A DNA stretch of 64,000 nt from contig NZ_LHQS01000002.1 in NCBI RefSeq assembly GCF_004102725.1, positions 859,984-923,983 of the forward strand, written 5' to 3'. Below are positions 35,454 through 43,209 of the stretch, piece by piece. The notes under the pieces are model-generated. The model was not told the origin of the DNA and did no database searches. It saw only the letters and a program-made list of their open reading frames with translations. The translations under genes and the position numbers were made by a program. The stretch comes from Methanoculleus taiwanensis (GTDB lineage: Archaea > Halobacteriota > Methanomicrobia > Methanomicrobiales > Methanoculleaceae). Positions within the stretch are counted from its first letter, which is position 1, and each line of letters starts with the position of its first letter.

Positions 35454-38311
35454 GCGATCCGATCCGCCGTGCGGCGGAGGTGATCGCCCCGGACGGTGTG
35501 GTGGAGGTGCGGGCACTCGCCGAGAGCGCCGTTCACTCCGGCTACTTCGACGACCGCGCCGAACTCGCCGCCCGGGCGGAGGTGCTCGACGCCGATCCGG
35601 CGGTTGGCGGGATCTACGTCACCCTCAATCCCGTGAACGGGGCGCTCCTCGCCCGGCGGGCGAACCGGATCAAGCTGCGGCTCTCGAGGAAGGACGCGAC
35701 GACGGCCGACGCCGATATCGTGAGACGCCGGTGGCTGCCGGTCGATATCGACCCGGTGCGGCCGAGCGGGGTCTCATCGACGGACGCAGAGCACGACCTC
35801 GCGCTCGCCACCGCCGAGCAGATCGCCGCCTGGCTCAGCGAGCAGGGGTTCCCCGACCCAATAAAGGCCGACTCGGGGAACGGCGCCCACCTGCTCTACC
35901 GGATCGACCTTGCGAACGACGAGGCGGCGACCGGGCTCGTGAAGGGCTGCCTCGCGACCCTCGACGCCCTCTTCTCGAACGAAGTGGTCACCGTCGATAC
36001 CGCGAACTACAACGCCGCCCGGATCTGGAAGCTCTACGGCACCGCATCACGGAAGGGCGATTCCACGCCAGAGCGGCCGCACCGGCGGGCGAGGCTGCTC
36101 GCGGTTCCCGACGGGATCGCAGTGGTTCCGGCGGAACGGCTACGGCACCTCGCCGGCCTGCTCCCGGTGGATGAACCGCCGGCACCGAAGAGGGGCACCG
36201 GCATCGACCTCGCCGCCTGGCTCGCAGGCCACAGGATCGCCGTCCGGTCCGCAAAACCCTACCGGGGCGGGACGCTCTACACCCTCGAGGACTGCCCGTT
36301 CTCGGCGGCGCACAGGGACGGGGCGTTTGCCATCCAGTTTGCGAGCGGTGCCATCTTCGCCGGCTGCCACCACACGAGCTGCGGCGGCGGGACGCAGCGC
36401 TGGCCGGAGCTCCGGGCACGCTACGAGCAGCGGGAGCAGAAACGGGAGAAGAGGGAGCAGGAACAGGGGAAGAAGAACAACTCCCCCCATCCCCCACCAG
36501 AGAATGAGCACCACCACCGGGCAATGGAGATCCTGAAAGAGGGCGATCCGCTTGCGTTCCTGCTCGCGACCTTCAACAAGAGCCACGTCGGCGACCGGAT
36601 CGTGGCGGAGTGCCTGGCGATGTCGGTCGCCTCGCAGTCGGTGGCGAACACGAATGGCCTGCACGTCGCGATCTCGGGGAACTCCGGCAAGGGCAAGAGC
36701 CACGCCTGTTCGACGATGCTCGCCCTCATCCCCGAGGCCTACAAAATGACCGGCACCGTCTCGAACAAAGCGCTCTACTACGCAGACGACCTCCGGCCCG
36801 GGACGGTGATCCTCTTCGACGACACCACGCTCTCCGACGACCTGCAGGAGGTCCTGAAGTCCGCGACCTCCTCGTTCCACGAGCCGATCGAGCACCGGAC
36901 GGTCACGGCCGACCGGCAGCTCCGGGTCTGCAGCATCCCCGAGCGGTGCGTCTGGTGGCTCGCCAAGGTCGAGAACCCGGGCGACGACCAGGTGATGAAC
37001 CGGATGCTCACGGTCTGGATCGACGACTCGGCCGAGCAGGACCGGGCGGTGCTCGAGCACCTCAAGCGGATTGAGGCGGGCGAACATACCAATGGAGATG
37101 ATCCGGACGTCCTGACCGCCCGGGCGCTCTGGTCGATCGTGAAGCAGCAGCGGATCTCCGTCCGGATCCCCTTCGCCCGGCGGATCCAGTTCTCGAACCC
37201 GGCGAACCGCCGCAATCCCGCGATGCTCTTCGACCTGATCAAGTGCCACGCGGCGCTGCGGTTCCTGCAGCGTTCCCCGAAGGAGATCGGCAGCGTCCTC
37301 CATATCGAGGCAACCCGCCAGGACTTCGACGCGGCCGCCCGGCTCTACGGCGCGATCAACCGGGAGGGCGGCGGGCAGGAGTCGAAGATGACCCGGAACG
37401 AAGCGGCGGCACTCCAGACGATCGCCCGGATGGGGTGGGAGACGTTCACGGTCCGGATGCTGCAGCAGGTCACCGGGCTGTCGTACCACCAGGTCAGGCG
37501 GATCTTGCAGGGCTACTCGGCGCGGGGGATGACCTACTGCGGCCTCCTCGAGAAGTGCCCGGCCATCAGCGTGGTGGATGCGACGGTGATCGACGAGAGT
37601 TCGGGGACGACCGTCCGCCGGCACGAGCTCCACTTCCAGTTCGATATCGAGCGCTACCGGGAGTGGATGGCGGAGCTCGCGGTCTGGCTGGAGGATGAGG
37701 ATGCAGACCCCGGGGAGGAGGGCTCCCCGCCGCCTCCGGATGGGTGTTGCAACGATGGTTGCAAACAGGAGTGCAAGGGGGTGTGCAAAGGGGAGTGCAA
37801 AGAGCTCGAGGGTGCAGATTCTCGGCATTATGGCGATAATTTCGAGAACGGGGGGATATTGGGAGAGATTTATCGCGACGATGAGAGGTCGTTTGCAACA
37901 CTTTCCGGATCACGCAGTTCCCCCTGGTTGACTCCACCGGAAGAGCACCCTGATCGCCTGCACGACCGGAGTGAACCGTGTGCTTTCGGATCTGTTGCAA
38001 ACGGAAAACTCGAAAATCGTGATTCGTCGGCGAATCAAGAATCCCTTGGCGCAGTGGAGAGTTCACAGACGAAAAGTGTTTGCACACCCCTTTGCAACAC
38101 CACGTACAACCGTGGTGCAACACCCGTCCGACCGCTGCCCGGCCTGCTCGACCACTGCACGTTCAAGCGGGTGTCCGTCGACCTCGGGCGGTGCACGATC
38201 TGCGACACCGCAAAAGCGGCCTACCACTCACGCGAGGCACGGGCGAGTATCTGCCAGAGATGTTATACCCGGCTGGTGCGGGAGGGGAACGCGAGGGAGG
38301 GGGTGCGGTGA
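35450..38311 (+). CDS. Primase-helicase fusion (AEP-like primase, SF3-like ATPase, winged helix, zinc ribbon)
   Basis: The 953-residue product has an archaeo-eukaryotic primase-like N-terminus: PVDIDPVRPSGVSSTDAEHD carries the acidic metal site, then KADSGNGAHLLYRIDL with the HxY-type residues and RIWKLYGTASRKGDSTPERP. A Cys/His region (CPFSAAHRDGAFAI, CHHTSCGGG) occupies about residues 282-320. The ATPase has Walker A SGNSGKGKSH near residue 409 and Walker B VILFDDTTL near 457. A winged-helix region (TRNEAAALQTIARMG, about 660-740) follows, then a Cys-rich repeat and a zinc ribbon (CTICDTAKAAYH, CQRCYTRLVREG). GTG start overlaps the upstream gene. Such proteins replicate plasmids and viruses. 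Confidence 0.82.
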   Translation: MSDPIRRAAEVIAPDGVVEVRALAESAVHSGYFDDRAELAARAEVLDADPAVGGIYVTLNPVNGALLARRANRIKLRLSRKDATTADADIVRRRWLPVDIDPVRPSGVSSTDAEHDLALATAEQIAAWLSEQGFPDPIKADSGNGAHLLYRIDLANDEAATGLVKGCLATLDALFSNEVVTVDTANYNAARIWKLYGTASRKGDSTPERPHRRARLLAVPDGIAVVPAERLRHLAGLLPVDEPPAPKRGTGIDLAAWLAGHRIAVRSAKPYRGGTLYTLEDCPFSAAHRDGAFAIQFASGAIFAGCHHTSCGGGTQRWPELRARYEQREQKREKREQEQGKKNNSPHPPPENEHHHRAMEILKEGDPLAFLLATFNKSHVGDRIVAECLAMSVASQSVANTNGLHVAISGNSGKGKSHACSTMLALIPEAYKMTGTVSNKALYYADDLRPGTVILFDDTTLSDDLQEVLKSATSSFHEPIEHRTVTADRQLRVCSIPERCVWWLAKVENPGDDQVMNRMLTVWIDDSAEQDRAVLEHLKRIEAGEHTNGDDPDVLTARALWSIVKQQRISVRIPFARRIQFSNPANRRNPAMLFDLIKCHAALRFLQRSPKEIGSVLHIEATRQDFDAAARLYGAINREGGGQESKMTRNEAAALQTIARMGWETFTVRMLQQVTGLSYHQVRRILQGYSARGMTYCGLLEKCPAISVVDATVIDESSGTTVRRHELHFQFDIERYREWMAELAVWLEDEDADPGEEGSPPPPDGCCNDGCKQECKGVCKGECKELEGADSRHYGDNFENGGILGEIYRDDERSFATLSGSRSSPWLTPPEEHPDRLHDRSEPCAFGSVANGKLENRDSSANQESLGAVESSQTKSVCTPLCNTTYNRGATPVRPLPGLLDHCTFKRVSVDLGRCTICDTAKAAYHSREARASICQRCYTRLVREGNAREGVR
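37747..37800. repeat. Five TGCAA repeats at 12-bp spacing inside the primase gene
   Basis: TGCAA begins at 37748, 37760, 37772, 37784 and 37796, exactly 12 bp apart. The flanks differ, so conservation is of the core and the spacing. In frame it gives Cys every four residues. Single TGCAA copies also lie at 37894 and 37996. Confidence 0.8.
37962..38311 (+). repeat. 3' tail of primase gene, first copy of a 0.35-kb direct repeat
   Basis: This segment matches 41026-41394 along its length, including GTTGCAAAC, the TGCAA array and the zinc ribbon codons, ending at the same stop codon (GAGGGGGTGCGGTGA). Confidence 0.8.
38081..38120. repeat. Second TGCAA array in the primase gene
   Basis: TGCAC at 38081, TGCAA at 38093, TACAA at 38105 and TGCAA at 38116 give spacings of 12, 12 and 11 bp. 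The last three also form an imperfect inverted repeat TTGCAACACCAC / CGTGGTGCAA. Confidence 0.75.
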
Positions 38312-38338
38312 TCCCCGTCGATCCCCTGCAGGCCGGCG

Positions 38339-38587
38339 GTGGTGCTCGGGATGGTTGGAGCGGTGCTGGTGGCGTCGCGGTCGCCGGGCATCCGGCGGGC
38401 AGGGTTTGCGGCTTGGGTCGTGGGGAATCTGCTCTGGTTACTGCATGGGATCCTGACCGCCGACCCGTATCTGAGTATTCTCTTCGGGTTTTACGGGGTT
38501 ACGGCGTTCTGGGGATTGAAGAACTGCGTTGCATTGGGAACGCCTTGTGACCGGGCTCAACCAGCGTCGCCCGGTGCAAACGGTTAA
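38339..38587 (+). CDS. Small membrane protein with three helices
   Basis: The 82-residue frame has three hydrophobic segments with small-residue motifs (GMVGAVLVASRSPGIRRAGF, AAWVVGNLLWLLHGILTADP, ILFGFYGVTAFWGLKNC). This resembles small SemiSWEET-like or PnuC-like membrane proteins seen on phages and plasmids, but I cannot assign a family. Start may be GTG 38339, 38342 or ATG 38351; no good ribosome site is seen. Confidence 0.5.
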   Translation: MVLGMVGAVLVASRSPGIRRAGFAAWVVGNLLWLLHGILTADPYLSILFGFYGVTAFWGLKNCVALGTPCDRAQPASPGANG

Positions 38588-38770
38588 CACCGATGCGTCT
38601 CAAATTGAATTTAAACACCGGTAGCGGCAAAAATTGCCGGATCCGCAGAACACAACGTCATAGTATTTCCACACCCGGGAACGTACTCAGAAGGATAGCA
38701 AAGATAGAGAGAGGGAAGACGTGGCAGGCGAAAAGATCGGAATCCTCCGGCCCATTCGGGAGCAGGCGCG

Positions 38771-40273
38771 ATGACCCCCATTCGCATCTTCGTCAGCAGC
38801 GTGCAGAAGGAGTTCGCTGAGGAGCGGCGGGTGCTATTCGATTACATCAGGAGCGACCCTCTGCTGCGTCGTTTTTACAATGTATTCCTCTTCGAAGACC
38901 TGCCGGCTTCCGGGCGCCGGCCGGATGAGACCTATCTGGCAGAGGTAGACCGCTGTGGCGTCTACCTTTGTCTGCTTGGTAACGAGTACGGCCGTGCGGA
39001 TACCGACGGTCGCTCGCCCACCGAACGGGAGTTTGATCGCGCCACTGCCGGAGGTAAGGAGCGCCTGGTCTTCGTTAAAGGCAATGACGACTCAGTGCGC
39101 GATCCGAGGGTGCTTGCTCTTCTCCGCAATGTTGACAGCCAGCTCATCCGCCGTCGTTTCGGCAGCGTCCCGGAGTTGACTGTGGAGGTTTATGCCAGCC
39201 TTGTCGAACACCTGGACCGCACCGGCGCACTGCGAACCCGCCCATTTGATGCCTCCGCATGTGCCGATGCTACGCTCGATGCTATCTCGCAGGAGAAGGT
39301 CGGGGAGTTTCTTTCCCGTGCTCAGCAAAGTCGAGGGTATGCCCTCAGCCCCAATACCCCGGTGCGCAAAGCGCTGGCGCACCTTAACCTGCTTGATGGG
39401 AGTCTCCCCAACAACGCGGCTGTGCTCCTATTCGGTAAACAGCCTCAGCGTTTCCTCGCCAGCTCCGAGGTCAAGTGCCTTCACTTCCACGGAACCGTTG
39501 TGGGCAAACCCATTCCCTCCTACCAGATTTACAAGGGCACTGTCTTTGAACTGGTCGATCAGTCGCTTGACTTCGTCCTCTCCAAGATTGCCCGTTCTAT
39601 CGGCACCCGAGCCGAGGGGCCTACGGCCCCGGCGACATACGAGGTCCCTCCAGAAGCTGTGGGCGAGGCTATCGTCAATGCTGTTGCGCACCGCGACTAT
39701 GCTTCAAATGCCTCGGTTCAGGTCATGCTCTTTTCCGACCGATTGGAGGTGTGGAATCCCGGTCAACTGCCGCCGTCCCTTTCGCCCGAGGCGCTCCGTG
39801 TCCCGCATCCCTCTATCCCGCGCAACCCTCTCATTGCAGAACCGCTCTTCCTGACTCGTTATATTGATAAAGCCGGCACCGGAACCCTTGATATGATCGA
39901 GCAGTGTATCCAGGCCGGCCTGCCGCCGCCGGAATTCCGGCAGAATGGCGAGCAGTTCGTCCAGGTTCTATGGCGCCCCGGGCGAGACCGGGTAATACGT
40001 GCTAAAACAGGGGACCAGGTGGGGACCAAGTTGGGACTAAGCGGGGACCAAGTCGAAGTGCTGCGCGCCTGTATGGCAGAGACACCCATCTCTGAACTTA
40101 TGGATATTGCAGGGAGGACGAACCGCACCAAATTCAGGAACGCCATACTGAAGCCACTGATGCAGGCGGGGTTGATCGAGATGACCATCCCGGACAGGCC
40201 CCGGAGCGGCAACCAGAAGTATCGGGTCACTGAGAGGGGGCGTGCCCTGCTTGCCGGGAGGGATACGCCGTGA
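38771..40273 (+). CDS. DUF4062 protein with RecG-like/HATPase_c_4 domains
   Basis: The 500-residue product starts with RIFVSSVQKEFAEERRVLF, a DUF4062 domain (about residues 1-120) with a TIR-like look. Then come a divalent-type AlbA_2/schlafen-like stretch (KALAHLNLL, about 195-290) and the histidine-kinase-type ATP site of RecG-like transcription proteins (EAIVNAVAHRDYASNASVQV, DRLEVWNPGQLPPSL; about 310-385) and a winged helix (RNAILKPLMQAGLIEM). DUF4062 is often fused to defence NTPases. Codon use is looser and GC lower than its neighbours, which supports transfer. A decayed copy of the ATP domain follows directly. Confidence 0.75.
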   Translation: MTPIRIFVSSVQKEFAEERRVLFDYIRSDPLLRRFYNVFLFEDLPASGRRPDETYLAEVDRCGVYLCLLGNEYGRADTDGRSPTEREFDRATAGGKERLVFVKGNDDSVRDPRVLALLRNVDSQLIRRRFGSVPELTVEVYASLVEHLDRTGALRTRPFDASACADATLDAISQEKVGEFLSRAQQSRGYALSPNTPVRKALAHLNLLDGSLPNNAAVLLFGKQPQRFLASSEVKCLHFHGTVVGKPIPSYQIYKGTVFELVDQSLDFVLSKIARSIGTRAEGPTAPATYEVPPEAVGEAIVNAVAHRDYASNASVQVMLFSDRLEVWNPGQLPPSLSPEALRVPHPSIPRNPLIAEPLFLTRYIDKAGTGTLDMIEQCIQAGLPPPEFRQNGEQFVQVLWRPGRDRVIRAKTGDQVGTKLGLSGDQVEVLRACMAETPISELMDIAGRTNRTKFRNAILKPLMQAGLIEMTIPDRPRSGNQKYRVTERGRALLAGRDTP

Positions 40274-40309
40274 TCACCCGCGAGGCCGGCCCGCAGGCGC
40301 CGGTGCGCT

Positions 40310-40784
40310 TGCGAGATCCCAAAGGAGGTGGTGGCGGAGGCGGTCGTCAACGCCGTCGCCCACCGCGACTACACGAGCAACGGCAGCGTCCAGGTGATGC
40401 TCTTTGCGGACCGGCTGGAGGTCTGGAACCCGGGCAGACTCCCGCCGTCCCTGACGCTCGAGAAACTGCGGCAGGCGCACGGGTCGGTGCCGGGCTTCGG
40501 CTCCCGGTCAGGGGCCGCAGCTAGGGTCGCGGCCGGAATCACTGGAAGCGAGAGTCCTCCTGCTCCTCGAGGGCGAGCCGAAGTCCAAAGCAGAGCTCTC
40601 CAGGGAACTCGGACAGAAAGAGATCTCGGGCCAGCAGAGCAAGGTCGTCCGCCAGCTCCTGGCTGATCAGCTGATCGAGTATACCATCCCCGAAAAACCG
40701 AGTAGCCGGTTCCAGAAGTACCGCCTCACCGGGAAAGGCCGGGCAACGCTCGCGAAACCCGGTTCTGAGGGAGACATGCCGTGA
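40310..40784 (+). pseudogene. Decayed copy of a RecG-like ATP-binding gene
   Basis: The first part reads EVVAEAVVNAVAHRDYTSNG and DRLEVWNPGRLPPSL, like residues 295-355 of the gene just upstream. The C-terminal part in another frame reads LLADQLIEYTIPEKPSSRFQ and KYRLTGKGRATLAKPG. A deletion and a frameshift near 40480-40560 separate the two. The remnant differs from the intact gene in wording, so it comes from a diverged paralogue. Confidence 0.75.
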
Positions 40785-40926
40785 CGGAGTGGGTTTCGTC
40801 TGACGGGTGTGGATAGTATCACGGATTTTCGGCAGAACAGGGGGTTGATCCAGGTCGGAAAACCGGGCAGATGCCCTCCTGGCGTGGGTGAATGAGAGAT
40901 GAATGAATAAGAAGAGCTGATCGAAG

Positions 40927-41394
40927 ATGAGTGATGAGCGCCGGGCGGGGCTTGAACGGCCGCACTACATCACAAATGTCCTGAAAGCCGGCGGCAGAGC
41001 AGTGCACCGGAAGATCGCCCTGACTCGCATGCACGGCCGGAGCGAACGGTGTGTTTTCGGATCTGTTGCAAACGAAAAAATCGAAAATGGCAATTCATCA
41101 GGAAATGCTGTAACGCCCGGCGTAACAAAGAGTTCGCAGACCGAAAGTGTTTGCACTCCTGTTTGCACACCCCTTTGCAACACCATGTACAACAGTGTTG
41201 CAACGCCCGTCAGGCCGCTGCCCGGGCCGCTCGACCACCGGACGTTCAAGCGGGTGTCCGTCGACCTCGGGCGGTGCACAATCTGCGACACCGGGAAGGC
41301 GGCCTACCACTCACGCGAGGCGCGGGCGAGTATCTGCCAGGGGTGCTATGCCCGGCTGGTGCGGGAGGGGAACGCAAGGGAGGGGGTGCGGTGA
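40927..41394 (+). CDS. Zinc-ribbon protein, duplicate of the primase tail
   Basis: The 155-residue product starts at ATG 40927 with about 30 residues of unrelated sequence, then repeats the primase tail: CVFGSVANEKIENGN, a Cys-x3-Cys run (SVCTPVCTPLCN), and the ribbon CTICDTGKAAYH with CQGCYARLVREG. It ends at the same stop as the primase gene copy. It may be expressed as a free DNA-binding subunit, or be a by-product of the duplication. The array has one 12-bp unit more than the other copy. Confidence 0.55.
   Translation: MSDERRAGLERPHYITNVLKAGGRAVHRKIALTRMHGRSERCVFGSVANEKIENGNSSGNAVTPGVTKSSQTESVCTPVCTPLCNTMYNSVATPVRPLPGPLDHRTFKRVSVDLGRCTICDTGKAAYHSREARASICQGCYARLVREGNAREGVR
41152..41204. 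repeat. Third TGCAA array, in the duplicated tail
   Basis: TGCAC at 41152 and 41164, TGCAA at 41176, TACAA at 41188 and TGCAA at 41199 are spaced 12, 12, 12 and 11 bp. This is the same pattern as 38081-38120 with one additional unit. Confidence 0.75.
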
Positions 41395-41512
41395 TACATA
41401 CATCACTGGGAAATTGCCAATGTAAACTCAATGGCACCGGAAAGGGCAGATTTCGCGGAGCGTTTTTCAGAATCGGCACGGCCGGAAGAAGTGATAGTGC
41501 GGAGCATCGGGC

Positions 41513-42162
41513 ATGAGCAGCGCTAACATCCCCCTGACGGCTATCCCGCTTTTCTCTCCGCTCTGAAGGTGCGGGTTCGCGAAGCTCAGGTCCGGGCTGC
41601 CCTCTCGGTGAACCGGGAACTGATCCAGCTCTACTGGCAGATTGGGCGGGAGATCGTACAGCGGCAGCAGGAAGAGGGCTGGGGAGCGAAGGTGATCGAC
41701 CGGCTCTCAGCGGATCTGCGGCGGGAGTTTCCGGATATAATGGGCTTCTCTCCCCGGGACCTCAAGTACATGAGCGCATTCGCACGGGCATATCCGGACG
41801 AGGCAATTGTGCAGGAGGTGCTTGCACACATTACCTGGTACCACACGGTCACGCTGCTCGACAAGGTGAAGGATCCGGTGCAGCGGGAGTGGTACATCCG
41901 CAAAACCATCGCGAACGGCTGGTCGCGGAACGTGCTCGTGCACCAGATCGAGAGCGGCCTCTACGAACGCGAAGGACGGGCAGTCACCACCTTTTCGGCG
42001 ACGCTGCCGCCGGAGCAGTCCGATCTCGCCATCCAGACGATAAAAGATCCGTATGTCCCTGACTTTCTCGAGATGGGAGAGGCGGTGCGGGAGCGGGGTC
42101 TGATCGACCACATCCGCGAGTTTCTCCTGGATCTCGGGGTGGGGCAGAACCTTCGGGGTTAA
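41513..42162 (+). pseudogene. Frameshifted and truncated DUF1016 (YhcG-like) gene
   Basis: The N-terminal DUF1016 helical domain is well preserved: RAALSVNRELIQLYWQIGRE, EEGWGAKVIDRLSADLRREF, SPRDLKYMSAFA and GWSRNVLVHQIESGLYER. The protein stops at VGQNLRG, where full-length members continue into a nuclease domain of about 150 residues with PD-(D/E)XK catalytic residues; that domain is missing. The start MSSANIP (ATG 41513) is out of frame by one base with the rest; adding one C to the five-C run at 41530-41534 would join them. It is probably inactive. Confidence 0.7.
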
Positions 42163-42294
42163 TCCTGGACATGATCCGACGACAGCCGGAGATCACGATA
42201 CCGGAGATGGCTGGAGCCGGGGAGGTGATGATGCCGCCCGGCGTGCTGTTGAGAAACTATTTCAGCAGGTGCTGCAGAGAGCATCCGATCGAAC

Positions 42295-42525
42295 ATGAAC
42301 GGAAAACAGATAGCGGGAGCACTTTTCGGTGCTTTTATAGCATTTCTTGGCCTGTTATGGTTTCTGCAGGGCACAGACATTGTCCGGATGCGCCCGATTC
42401 TATGCTTTACGAACTGTGAAGAGATTGTCGGCGGATCCCCGGTCTGGGCAGTAACCGGGGCGGTTGTTTTCATTATCGGGGTTGTTGTCATTGTCATAAG
42501 CGGAAGGCGCATCGGAAGACCCTGA
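42295..42525 (+). CDS. Small two-helix membrane protein
   Basis: The 76-residue product has two hydrophobic segments (GALFGAFIAFLGLLWFLQG and AVTGAVVFIIGVVVIVISG) joined by a loop with a CFTNC cysteine pair, and a basic C-terminus. This layout is common among small membrane proteins of unknown function. Start ATG 42295 is supported by the hydrophobicity pattern only. Confidence 0.5.
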   Translation: MNGKQIAGALFGAFIAFLGLLWFLQGTDIVRMRPILCFTNCEEIVGGSPVWAVTGAVVFIIGVVVIVISGRRIGRP

Positions 42526-42682
42526 GACCTCGGGCCGATCACACTGCCGGACAGGAGCAGTGTTTCACGGAGGCCGGGACGTTTCGTGCGGAGTACAGCA
42601 CTGTTTGAGGAGAGGTGTTTGACCTGATCGTGACGTGGCGGCAGGTGAGAGCGATCAGAGAGGCGATCCCATCCTGCAGGGC

Positions 42683-42928
42683 CTACCGCCCGCCGAGCAC
42701 CCGCACCAGCACCGCCACGACCCCGCCGACGAGCCCACCAGCCCCGGCACTGATCCGCTGCATTCGCTGCTCCTCGCCGGCCTTCCGCTGCCGCCAGCCC
42801 TCGAGGTCGCGGATGCGGGTTTCAAAACCCTCGTCCCGCGCTTCCATCCGCTGCAGCGTCCTGCAGATCCACTTCACATCCCGGCTGACCTCGTAGACGA
42901 GCTCCCGGGTGGTCTTCTCCTCCGGCAT
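42683..42928 (-). CDS. Coiled-coil membrane protein, phage XhlA-like
   Basis: The 81-residue product has an acidic/basic coiled coil of about 55 residues (ELVYEVSRDVKWICRTLQRM, TRIRDLEGWRQR) and a C-terminal glycine-rich membrane helix (GAGGLVGGVVAVLVRVLG). This layout matches haemolysin XhlA-type and holin-associated proteins of phages. GGAGGG lies 9 bases before the ATG. It suggests remains of a virus near the replicon region. Confidence 0.5.
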   Translation of the reverse strand: MPEEKTTRELVYEVSRDVKWICRTLQRMEARDEGFETRIRDLEGWRQRKAGEEQRMQRISAGAGGLVGGVVAVLVRVLGGR

Positions 42929-43209
42929 CGTTGCATCCCTCCGTTGGAGTGCGTATGCACCGGCGGGGGATATGCGTTACTTGACGGGATACGGGTGCGG
43001 GCTCGCGCAGGATAAAGCGAAATCTATTTCCTTCCCGAACAACGAAAACAGGTTACAGGCCGGATGGCGTAAAGGGGTTTTGCTATACGGCATTTTCCGG
43101 CATGCAAATACTACAGCGACTCTTCCGGCGATAGGCCGGTTTATTCTTCAGCAATCCGCATCCATCCCCCGGAAAAGGCCTCCGATTGACATGTGTGATA
43201 CGTGATACG

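Noticed and set aside
36140-37828. 562-codon minus-strand frame within the primase gene
   Set aside because: Composition is that of an antisense shadow and the plus strand carries Walker motifs and overlaps with its operon.
37747-38120. CRISPR-like periodicity of the TGCAA repeats
   Set aside because: Repeat unit is five bases at 12-bp spacing inside a gene; there are no 25-40 bp repeats or spacers, and no cas genes in the window.
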